Position numbers and translations under genes: made by a program
The notes under the pieces: generated by a model
Databases searched by the model: none
Told to the model about the DNA's origin: nothing
What the model saw: only the letters and a program-made list of their open reading frames with translations
Assembly (NCBI GenBank): GCA_030065825.1
Contig: JASJCY010000035.1
Location: 1-64,000, forward strand
Length of the DNA: 64,000 nucleotides
DNA from: Nostocaceae cyanobacterium
GTDB lineage: Bacteria; Cyanobacteriota; Cyanobacteriia; Cyanobacteriales; Nostocaceae
Direction of reading: 5' to 3'
Shown here: positions 53,870 to 61,101 of the stretch, one piece after another
How positions within the stretch are numbered: the first letter of the stretch is position 1
How the letters are laid out: every line of letters starts with the position of its first letter

Positions 53870-55117
53870 TTATTTAAATGTTTTTGTCCCTTGTTCAGAT
53901 GGTATAAGTAGAGAGAAAGATACTGTGACATACAGAACCCAATAAAGACCACCCGCCAGCAGTGAAGTTTCAGTCAGATTAGCTATGATGATGTTGGTCA
54001 AATACAACAATGGCCAAAGCCCCTCTGTTGTCTTACTTAGATGCACCAAGTTAATCGCTTTGAGGACATTAAGGAAAAATCCGATAAAAAATACAGCGAC
54101 CCCTAAAGCCCCTAGACCCAATGCTAGGTCTAAAAAGCCATTGTGTGGATCGGTAACTTTCCAGTTAGCTGCCCGCCATATATAAAAAGCATCGTTAGAC
54201 TCCCAAAATGCACTAAAACCATAACCTAGCATAGGACGTTTTTCAATCATTTCCCATAGGAAGGGCCAAAAATCTGTACGACCGGTGAGTGTTGTATCTT
54301 TACCGATTGAACTTGCCAAACTCTCTGCTTGATCAACAATCCACATTAACAATCCTCCGCCAAAAGTTGCTATGGCAAAAGTTGTGGGAACCATCACCTC
54401 ATAGCGCCACCTGAAGGTACGATATATAAAAAATAAAAGTAACATAATTACGAAAACACCCAAAGCTGTTGTCGAACGGGCAGCAGCTAATAAAATGATT
54501 GAAATTAAGAACAAAAACCAGAAAATTAAATTATATTTTTTGGCATCAATAGCTCGAATTAAGAATATAATTGCACCAAGTGTAATCATTTTGCCAAAAT
54601 TATTTTTATGGGTGTATATTCCCCGAAAAACTCCAGCATGTACTCCACCCATCAGTCCATATCTTGGTGGAACTACAGCAAATATAATGCTGAGAATTAT
54701 GACTATAATAAACATCCAACTCAATAACTTTATCTGTTCTCTCAGGGTGTAACGTGTAGCAAAGTAAAGCCCAAATAAAGTAGTTAAAATTAAACTGATA
54801 CCCTCTTTAATAGTCATGGATGGAGAAACAGACCATAGACAGGAAATAACTGCTATTCCTACTAGCAGAGATAAAAATCTATCTTTACTAAGTACAAAAA
54901 CAATTTTCTTCCATCTCAGCGTCAGTAGACAAAAAGTTATCAAATAATTTATCAGGAATCCCAGTTGATTTAATGCAAAATTAAATGATGTGAGAACTAC
55001 TCCATCTCCCTCACTCGCACCCCTGGTTAGTATCAGGGGAATAATTCCTGCTGAATAATGTATTAAAGAGAATATTGTGAATATAGCTTCAAAAAAATTG
55101 ATATATTTTTTCGGCAT
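53870..55117 (-). CDS. O-antigen ligase/polymerase-like protein (Wzy/WaaL), second copy
   Basis: 415 aa with 10-12 TM segments. The Wzy_C/O-antigen ligase signature is clear: THKNNFGKMITLGAI, TLTGRTDFWPFLWEMIEKRP, MLGYGFSAFW and DPHNGFLDLALGLGALGV. It would polymerise or transfer undecaprenyl-linked units on the outer face of the cytoplasmic membrane. It lies directly upstream of the flippase-receiver gene, with a 27-base spacer on the same strand, so the pair forms an export/polymerisation operon. Confidence 0.88.
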   Translation of the reverse strand: MPKKYINFFEAIFTIFSLIHYSAGIIPLILTRGASEGDGVVLTSFNFALNQLGFLINYLITFCLLTLRWKKIVFVLSKDRFLSLLVGIAVISCLWSVSPSMTIKEGISLILTTLFGLYFATRYTLREQIKLLSWMFIIVIILSIIFAVVPPRYGLMGGVHAGVFRGIYTHKNNFGKMITLGAIIFLIRAIDAKKYNLIFWFLFLISIILLAAARSTTALGVFVIMLLLFFIYRTFRWRYEVMVPTTFAIATFGGGLLMWIVDQAESLASSIGKDTTLTGRTDFWPFLWEMIEKRPMLGYGFSAFWESNDAFYIWRAANWKVTDPHNGFLDLALGLGALGVAVFFIGFFLNVLKAINLVHLSKTTEGLWPLLYLTNIIIANLTETSLLAGGLYWVLYVTVSFSLLIPSEQGTKTFK

Positions 55118-55436
55118 TAACTTAGATTTATATAGCTTATTTTCAATTCACACATAGCATTTGAGCCTCATTTAGGAACTGACAAGAAATAAATTATATA
55201 TTTTGTCGAATGAGTATCCATTATATCCTTTATTATTAGCGGACAAGATGTCCGTACCACAAGATATTTTGGGATATTTTTTTACTTGAAAGTCCCTGAT
55301 TATGAAGCTGTTTGCTAAAAATAACTTTGGCTCCACAATTGGTATTTTTTAATACATTTATTTCCAGAAAACTCCAGTGATATAGCTGATAAAAAACTAG
55401 ATTAATTTTAACTTGCCACCCATGAATATGTATTGT
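55118..55436. other. intergenic region with dispersed repeats
   Basis: About 320 bases. It includes GCGGACAAGATGTCCG (55,238-55,253), a small palindrome of the type seen at 43.8 kb, and TTTTTTTACTTGAAAGTCCC near 55,276, which recurs upstream of egtD near 8890. It should contain the terminator of the acyltransferase transcript and the promoter of the Wzy-flippase pair. No specific signal was resolved. Confidence 0.4.
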
Positions 55437-56420
55437 TTATTTCGTAACTCTATATAACTTCGCTTCCACTTGCTTTTGAATATGTTTTAACGATTTTTGA
55501 AAACCAGGAAATGGTCTAACAGCCGATGATATTATAGGCTTAACAATAGCCTTAGTAGACCTCTTAAGTCTGAGAGGTACAGGAACAACACCCATTTCTG
55601 AAATCAATCGGGTATGTGTAGCATAATACCATTTGTAAGACTCATTTCCAATCATAAAATCAAACTCTTCATATTTACGCTTGAAACTCTCCTGCAAAAC
55701 AAACTCCATGATTAAACGTCCTGGAGAACAATTTCGATAGGAAATGTCATAGGCAGGAATCCATGAATACAAACGTCCTTTCAAAGACGCACTAAGGTCA
55801 ACCGCTATGGGTTTTTCTCCAGCGCTAAGACTCGAAACTAACAGAAGTCCTTTATTTGCTAGTTCTTGGAATAATCGTACATGTTCTTGATAAGCGAAGG
55901 CATCAATCAATCCAGAATTGCGGTATTGTTGAGATTTCCAAGCAAGACAAGTGTCCAAAATATGTGGTCTGTTGTCATCAAATATAAATTTCACCGGACC
56001 TACTTCTTTCTCTAGCTTTCGACGTCGTCTTCGAGAATCAGCAAATATCTTTGGCTGATTTTGTTGCACATATTCTACAAAATCATCCCAGGAAGTAAAA
56101 TCTTCCCAAATAATTGTGGGTGCAGGTTCATAAATATCTTCTAAATTTTGATCGAACCATTCATTTGAACTGACTAATCCATGACAAGCTTTGGGAATAT
56201 AATTTAATTTTTTGATCCTATCCTGTGGAGAAATCAATTGCTGTTCATAAGATTCATAAAAATCAATAAACTGTCCTGTCAGAATCGGTTTCGTCGAATT
56301 GATGGTGGGTATTTTCCATAATCTACCATCTAGTTCAAATAACTGAGGCTGAATTTTATGATTAGGAAAATAAGCTACTCCAAAAGCTTCACAAAAAGTA
56401 TCGTCAGAGTAAATGTTCAT
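55437..56420 (-). CDS. FemAB/BioF2-like GNAT-fold acyltransferase, copy 1
   Basis: 327 aa. The central SRRRRRKLEKEVGPVKF (about 129-145), WKSQQYRNSGLIDAF, LLLVSSLSAGEKPIAVDL, WIPAYDISYRNCSPGRL and FDFMIGNESYKWYYATHTRL blocks follow the pattern of the acetyltransf_6 (CelD/BioF2-like) family. There is no signal peptide. Such proteins in EPS loci are thought to acylate sugars. It has a same-length paralogue 502 bases upstream on the same strand. Direct acyl substrate unknown. Confidence 0.8.
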   Translation of the reverse strand: MNIYSDDTFCEAFGVAYFPNHKIQPQLFELDGRLWKIPTINSTKPILTGQFIDFYESYEQQLISPQDRIKKLNYIPKACHGLVSSNEWFDQNLEDIYEPAPTIIWEDFTSWDDFVEYVQQNQPKIFADSRRRRRKLEKEVGPVKFIFDDNRPHILDTCLAWKSQQYRNSGLIDAFAYQEHVRLFQELANKGLLLVSSLSAGEKPIAVDLSASLKGRLYSWIPAYDISYRNCSPGRLIMEFVLQESFKRKYEEFDFMIGNESYKWYYATHTRLISEMGVVPVPLRLKRSTKAIVKPIISSAVRPFPGFQKSLKHIQKQVEAKLYRVTK

Positions 56421-56698
56421 AGTAATTATTCCTCATATTCTTTAACAAGAGTTAAATAATACCAGGAAATTTTCATCTATCAGAAGTAATAGATAAGAAT
56501 TATATTATGTCCGTTTAAATAATTTATTTATATCAGGACTGACGTAAGTCCTTAGTTATCGCGTAGCTGACATCTTGCACGCCTCGTATTAATACTGGTA
56601 TTTCATGTTATTAATAAACATATATTTTTATCAACAAGATGAAAAATTAGGATCTTGCCTCGGCTCTCATCTCACACTTCCCTTGCGGGTAAGATGTG

Positions 56699-56842
56699 AG
56701 AGGTTGTTTGAAAAGTATTGTTATTAACATCAAAACCCTGGAAACCTAACTAGGGAATGGGGGTTTCAAAGTCTCTCTCCTAGTAGGAGAGAGATAAGAA
56801 GTGAGGTTTTTAGTAAGCTTTTAGACTTGACAAACATCCTCT
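56699..56842. repeat. AGAGG-TTTGA inverted-repeat element between the acyltransferase copies
   Basis: The left end AGAGGTTGTTTGAAAAGTAT and right end TGACAAACATCCTCT are imperfect inverted repeats, related to 1692-1934 and 57,994-58,171. The core holds the hairpin TCTCTCCTAGTAGGAGAGA. An ACTTACGTC-type end occurs near 56,538. The rest of 56,421-56,922 contains no gene. Confidence 0.6.
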
Positions 56843-56922
56843 GAGGCTTCCCACCGAAAAAGCTAATTTTATCAGTGCAAGCCCAGACTACGCCAATAAC
56901 AATCAAACCGGATGATAATAGG

Positions 56923-57906
56923 TTATTTTGTGACTTGATATAACTTTGCTTGTACTTTTTTTTGAATATCTTTTAATGATTTTTTTAAGCCAGGAAATGG
57001 TCTTATAGCTGATGACAATATAGGCTTCATAATAGCCTTAGTAGACCTCTGAAGCCGGAGAGATATAGGAGGAGTTCCCATCTCTTTAATCAGTCGGGTA
57101 TGGGTAGCATAATACCATTTATAAGGCTCATCTCCAATCATAAAATCAAACTCTTTATGGTTGAGTTGAAAACTTTCGTTCAAAAGAAGTTCAAGCAGTA
57201 AACGTCCTGGAGAGTAGACTTTATAATTGCTATCATATGCAGGTATCCACCAGTATAAACGCCCTTCTAAAAGTACACCAAGGTGAACAGCTATTAGCTT
57301 ATCACCTGCACTAAGACTTGAAACTAACAGTAAGTCTCTATTTACAAGTTCTTGGAAAAATCTCACATGTTCTTCATAAGCAAAAGCATCAATGTATCCA
57401 GACATGCGATATTGTTCGGATTTCCAGCCCATACAGGCTGCTAATACATCTGCTCTACGGTCATCAAATACAAATGTTAGAGGTCCTACCTCTTTTTCCA
57501 TTTTTCTTTGCCGTCTGCGGGTATCACTAAATAGATTGGAACGCTTTTGTTTTACGTGCTTAACAAATTCGTCCCATGAATCAAAATTGTTCCAAATAAT
57601 TGTGGGAGCAGGTTCATAAATTGTTTCTAAATTATTTTCAAACCACTCATTAGTAGTGACCAATTTATGAGAAACTCTGGGAATGTAATCGACTTTCTTT
57701 ACAACACTAACTGCTTCTTTTGATGACTGCTCATCAGATTCATAGAAATCAATAAAGGGTCCTGTAACAATTGGCTTTTTATAATCTATGGTAGGGATTT
57801 TCCATAATCTACCTTCTAGCTCAAATAGTGCAGGCTGAATTTGCTGATTAGGAAAATAAGCTGCCCCAAAAGCTTGACAAAAACTATCGTCAGAGTAAAA
57901 GTTCAT
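56923..57906 (-). CDS. FemAB/BioF2-like GNAT-fold acyltransferase, copy 2
   Basis: 327 aa, the same length as the next gene downstream and colinear with it. Shared blocks: MNFYSDDSFCQAFGAAYFPN, LFELEGRLWKIPTI, DTRRRQRKMEKEVGPLTFVF, LLLVSSLSAGDKLIAVHL, FDFMIGDEPYKWYYATHTRL and the C-terminal IRPFPGLKKSLKDIQKKVQA. The paralogues differ most near 75-90. Both keep all recognisable motif residues, so both are probably functional; divergence suggests different acceptors or acyl donors. Confidence 0.8.
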   Translation of the reverse strand: MNFYSDDSFCQAFGAAYFPNQQIQPALFELEGRLWKIPTIDYKKPIVTGPFIDFYESDEQSSKEAVSVVKKVDYIPRVSHKLVTTNEWFENNLETIYEPAPTIIWNNFDSWDEFVKHVKQKRSNLFSDTRRRQRKMEKEVGPLTFVFDDRRADVLAACMGWKSEQYRMSGYIDAFAYEEHVRFFQELVNRDLLLVSSLSAGDKLIAVHLGVLLEGRLYWWIPAYDSNYKVYSPGRLLLELLLNESFQLNHKEFDFMIGDEPYKWYYATHTRLIKEMGTPPISLRLQRSTKAIMKPILSSAIRPFPGLKKSLKDIQKKVQAKLYQVTK

Positions 57907-57993
57907 AATAATTGTTTTTGATGATACTCAATTTAAGTAAATTCCGAAGTTTAGAATTTATATTATAAGAGGTTATTTATAAAGTAAACCTTA

Positions 57994-58171
57994 AGAGGTT
58001 CTTTGAAAAGTCCAAAAGGTTACTTAAAACCTCTGTGGGTAAACCTCTCTCCTACTAGGAAAGGGGCTTTAAAACCCCTATTTTTCTGTTCCCCTTCCCT
58101 AGTAGGGAAGGGGTTAGGGGTTAGGTTTTTAGGGTTGTGATGTTAAACATAATACTTTTCAAACATCCTCT
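57994..58171. repeat. AGAGG-TTTGA inverted-repeat element
   Basis: Bounded by AGAGGTTCTTTGAAAAGT and ACTTTTCAAACATCCTCT, a near-perfect 18-bp terminal inverted repeat, with an inner hairpin TTCCCTAGTAGGGAA. Third member of the family in this window. Confidence 0.65.
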
Positions 58172-58626
58172 AAGACCCAAGAAACCGGGTTTTTCTAGAT
58201 GAAGTATCAAATATTATCGTACTTAGTCTCGAAGAAACCGGGTTTCTCTAGCTGAAGTATCAAATATAGCGGTTTGCAGTTGGGTGCAATACAGTCGGAA
58301 CCTCACCCCCTTCCCCTCTCCTTACTATAGACACGGAGTGGCTTCCCGTTCACCGCAGGTGTTCCCGAAGGGTAGGGTAGGAGAGGGGTGTCCAGAGGAC
58401 GGGGTGAGGTTTGATTGTGTACCACTCTACGAGAAGCCGCTTTGCGTCTACACTCAACCGAAAAGCGCTATATTATCGTACTTAGTCTGGAAGAAACCGG
58501 GTTTTTCTAGGTGAAGTATCAAATATTATCGTACTTAGTCTCGAAGAAACCCCCAAGAAACCGGGTTTCTCTAGGTGAAGTATCAAATATTATCGTACTT
58601 AGTCTCAAAGAAACCCGGTTTCTAAC
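58172..58626. repeat. tandem array of GAAACCGGGTTTCTCTAG units
   Basis: Four or five units of the form AAGAAACCGGGTTTCTCTAG, then GTGAAGTATCAAATATTATC and GTACTTAGTCT, spaced about 50-65 bp, start near 58,176, 58,231, 58,489 and 58,555. One unit is interrupted by the MITE at 58,267-58,470. Units elsewhere in the array give the exact uninterrupted sequence. A single unit-like sequence also occurs near 1984. Confidence 0.85.
58267..58470. mobile_element. MITE-like element, copy 4, with nested insertions
   Basis: Ends TAGCGGTTTGCAGTTGGG and CCGAAAAGCGCTA, flanked by TA (58,265-58,266 and 58,471-58,472). It is 204 bp rather than ~127 because two smaller hairpins are inserted. About 50 bp lies near 58,325-58,375 (TATAGACACGGAGTGGCTTC...). 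Another 28 bp is at 58,428-58,455 (GAGAAGCCGCTTTGCGTCTA), bounded by ACTC duplications. The host array shows the empty site AAATATTATC, confirming TA duplication. Confidence 0.85.
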
Positions 58627-58720
58627 TACACCTATAGACTTAATATTTACTTTATAAATGGTCTCTAACATGTTAAATACCCATGTATAAGTTATGTTAC
58701 AGGAAAATTGATTACTACAT

Positions 58721-59905
58721 TTAGTCTCGTTCTGTACGAATCCATTCTTTTTGAGGACGCACTAAAAAAGCCAAATAGATGGGAATCTTCCAAAGAAGGT
58801 AAAAAGGTACAGCCAAAAGAGTTTTCAGAGGTAATTCAGCCCGTCCGAATTTAAACCAAGCCCCAAAGATTGACACAAACATTAAAAATCCTACAAACCC
58901 TAAGATAATAGCAGGAATCCATGCTCCTCCCCATATTCCCAGGATTAATGCCCCTGTCATAACCCCTAACCACATCAAAACCAATAGGGAAAGGGGGGGT
59001 ATAAAAAGGTCGAGTGCCATTGCTAACAAATCTAAACGCCGTTGAATTACTGATTCTTTCAGCAATAGAGGAACTTGAGTTAACAAAGTCTTTATGTGAC
59101 CATGTTCCCAACGAGTCCTTTGGTTTTTGGCACCTCCCTCCTGCTGTGGTAGGATTCCTGTTACTTTGCCATCTAAGCAAAATAGGGCTGTATGTCCAGC
59201 TATTGCCAGATTTACACCTAGTTGCATATCTTCAACAATATTGCCACTGGCTAAAGAAATTTGATTAATTACCGACCAAGGAAAAGCCATTCCCGTACCT
59301 TGTAATGGGGATGGTAGACCAAGTTGCAGCAGTCCAGTGGGACGGACTAAAGTATTGACCATAAATGCTAAAGTCGATACTCTGTCTCTGGCACTGGGTT
59401 GAGCAGGTTGTGCTAAGAGATTAATTGCTTGGATCGTTCGTCCACAAGCCTTTGCTAGCTTTGCCATTGAATCTATCGTGCCTTGATGAACATAGCAGTC
59501 AGCATCAATCACAAAAACTACTTCTGGTGGTTCTGTGGCGATAAACTGCAAGCCATAATCTAAGGCATATCCTTTGCCTCTATTTTCTAAATCTTTGCGC
59601 TCAATAACCTCTGCTCCCAATCCACGACTAATAGTTGCTGTATCATCAGTACAATTATCAGCAATTACTACTAGTCTATCTTCAGGCGTTAACTGTGGCA
59701 GCAATGTTTCCAGAGTGGTAGTAATTCCAGAGGCTTCATTATGAGCCGGAACCAAAACAGCAACTTTTGGTCTGGAAGTGATGGTAGCTTTTGCTGTAGT
59801 TCTACTCGGCAATAATGCTGCGCAGCATTCAACAAAAAGAACCAGAATCGGAATAATTATTATCAAAGAAATAATCAGAAGGGTTATTTGTACAAAAATC
59901 ATCAT
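58721..59905 (-). CDS. processive-type GT2 glycosyltransferase (QxxRW), deacetylase-linked
   Basis: 394 aa from the ATG at 59,905, which has CAGGA just upstream; a GTG at 59,935 overlapping the deacetylase stop is the alternative. N-terminal TM helix, then KVAVLVPAHNEASGI, VIADNCTDDTA, VFVIDADCYVHQG, VEDMQLGVNLAIAG and QRTRWEHGHIKTLL (QxxRW). Three further hydrophobic segments follow. It is a paralogue of 31,812-33,035. Coupling to a NodB-type deacetylase is reminiscent of PgaC-PgaB and NodC-NodB. It may synthesise a beta-linked amino-sugar or glucan chain. Confidence 0.88.
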   Translation of the reverse strand: MMIFVQITLLIISLIIIIPILVLFVECCAALLPSRTTAKATITSRPKVAVLVPAHNEASGITTTLETLLPQLTPEDRLVVIADNCTDDTATISRGLGAEVIERKDLENRGKGYALDYGLQFIATEPPEVVFVIDADCYVHQGTIDSMAKLAKACGRTIQAINLLAQPAQPSARDRVSTLAFMVNTLVRPTGLLQLGLPSPLQGTGMAFPWSVINQISLASGNIVEDMQLGVNLAIAGHTALFCLDGKVTGILPQQEGGAKNQRTRWEHGHIKTLLTQVPLLLKESVIQRRLDLLAMALDLFIPPLSLLVLMWLGVMTGALILGIWGGAWIPAIILGFVGFLMFVSIFGAWFKFGRAELPLKTLLAVPFYLLWKIPIYLAFLVRPQKEWIRTERD

Positions 59906-59931
59906 ATATTCCTGTAATAAAAGTAAAATTA

Positions 59932-60648
59932 TCACCGCAGCATTAGCAACTCAGAAACTGTTTTTAACTGGTAACCTTGTTGCCGCAATTTTTCGATTAA
60001 ATTTTCAGTTGCGGTAATTGTTTTTGAAGTATTTTCGTCGCCATCTTGACTACCATCGTGTAAAAGAATAATTGAGCCTGGTTTTATATGCTCAAGTACA
60101 TAATCTTCTATCTCCTTGGAGTTAGAAGCAGCATAATCTTGAGGGTCTAAATTCCAGAGGATATTTTTCTTGTTCATTTTATCAAGCATGAAAGGCAGTA
60201 TAAACCGCTTAATGCCAAAGGGAGCTCTAAAATGAATCTTTTGTTGAACACCTAATTGACGTATCAGTTTATCAGTTCTGTCTATATCTGACTTAATAAA
60301 TGACGGTGTTTTCAATATCATCGGTAAATGAGAATAAGAGTGATTCCCCAATTCATGACCCTTGGATAAAATGAGTTTAACTACTTCTGGGTGCTTTTCA
60401 ACATTTTTACCAACAACGAAAAAAGTTGCCTTCGCTTGCAACTTTTCTAGAACAGAAAGTAATTGATTTGTATAAGGTGGGTTAGGACCATCATCATAAG
60501 TCAATGCTACGATTTTTTCGTTTGTCTTCACGTGGGTGATTAGCTCACCAATTATTTGAAATTTGGATGTTGTTGCTAGTTTATGCAAAAAATAAAAGCT
60601 AATTGCTACTATTGTTGATAATATAACTACTAATCCCAGGATATTCAT
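59932..60648 (-). CDS. polysaccharide deacetylase (NodB-type), membrane-anchored
   Basis: 238 aa. An N-terminal hydrophobic helix (about 3-22) anchors it, with the catalytic domain presumably outside. Carbohydrate esterase 4 motifs: TYDDGP (50-55; D52 catalytic base, D53 metal), HSYSH (103-107; metal histidines), RAPFG near 138 and ILLHDG near 195. It removes N- or O-acetyl groups from polysaccharide. Its TGA overlaps a potential GTG start of the glycosyltransferase gene, so the two are very probably coupled. Confidence 0.92.
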   Translation of the reverse strand: MNILGLVVILSTIVAISFYFLHKLATTSKFQIIGELITHVKTNEKIVALTYDDGPNPPYTNQLLSVLEKLQAKATFFVVGKNVEKHPEVVKLILSKGHELGNHSYSHLPMILKTPSFIKSDIDRTDKLIRQLGVQQKIHFRAPFGIKRFILPFMLDKMNKKNILWNLDPQDYAASNSKEIEDYVLEHIKPGSIILLHDGSQDGDENTSKTITATENLIEKLRQQGYQLKTVSELLMLR

Positions 60649-60789
60649 AGTTTATTTTATATATAATTCAATAATTGTATTTTAAACAAACATCAATAAG
60701 TAAATTATCCCATATTGTGGGATGAAACCCATAGTTTCATTTATCTTGCAACACAAAACTTACACAAATCGCTCATATCTCAACAAATA

Positions 60790-60916
60790 TAGCAGTTTTC
60801 ACTTCAGTCCAATACACTAACAACCTCACCCTCTTTCCCTCTCCTTATTAAGGAGAGGGATGTCCGTTAGGACAGGGTGAGGTCAAATTTGTATTGCACC
60901 CAACCGAAAACCGCTA
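60790..60916. mobile_element. MITE-like element, copy 5
   Basis: 127 bp from TAGCAGTTTTCACTTCAG to CCGAAAACCGCTA, flanked by TA on both sides (60,788-60,789 and 60,917-60,918). The core is CTCTCCTTATTAAGGAGAG within CCTCACCCT/CAGGGTGAGG. Same length as copy 2. It lies upstream of the deacetylase gene. Confidence 0.85.
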
Positions 60917-60921
60917 TATAA

Positions 60922-61045
60922 CTAGTTTCCAGGCTGAGCCTGGAAACGCATCCGTTGGAGGCTGCTGCCTCCCATTAAGTCTGGAGGCGGAGCCTCCGTA
61001 TAATCCGTTACAAGGTTTTACCTTGTAACGAGGGAACGAGGAACC
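60922..61045. repeat. series of three hairpin repeats
   Basis: GTTTCCAGGCTGAGCCTGGAAAC, split as stems GTTTCCAGGCT and AGCCTGGAAAC, is followed by GGAGGCTGCTGCCTCC, GGAGGCGGAGCCTCC and GTTACAAGG...CCTTGTAAC. Dispersed hairpin repeats of this kind are common in filamentous cyanobacteria. Together with copy 5 of the MITE they fill the gap 60,649-61,101. They may terminate the GH9 transcript. Confidence 0.7.
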
Positions 61046-61101
61046 AAAAGCCTGGTATGTAAGCATTTTTAATTTTTAATTTTTAATTTTGCCCAGCAGT
61101 A

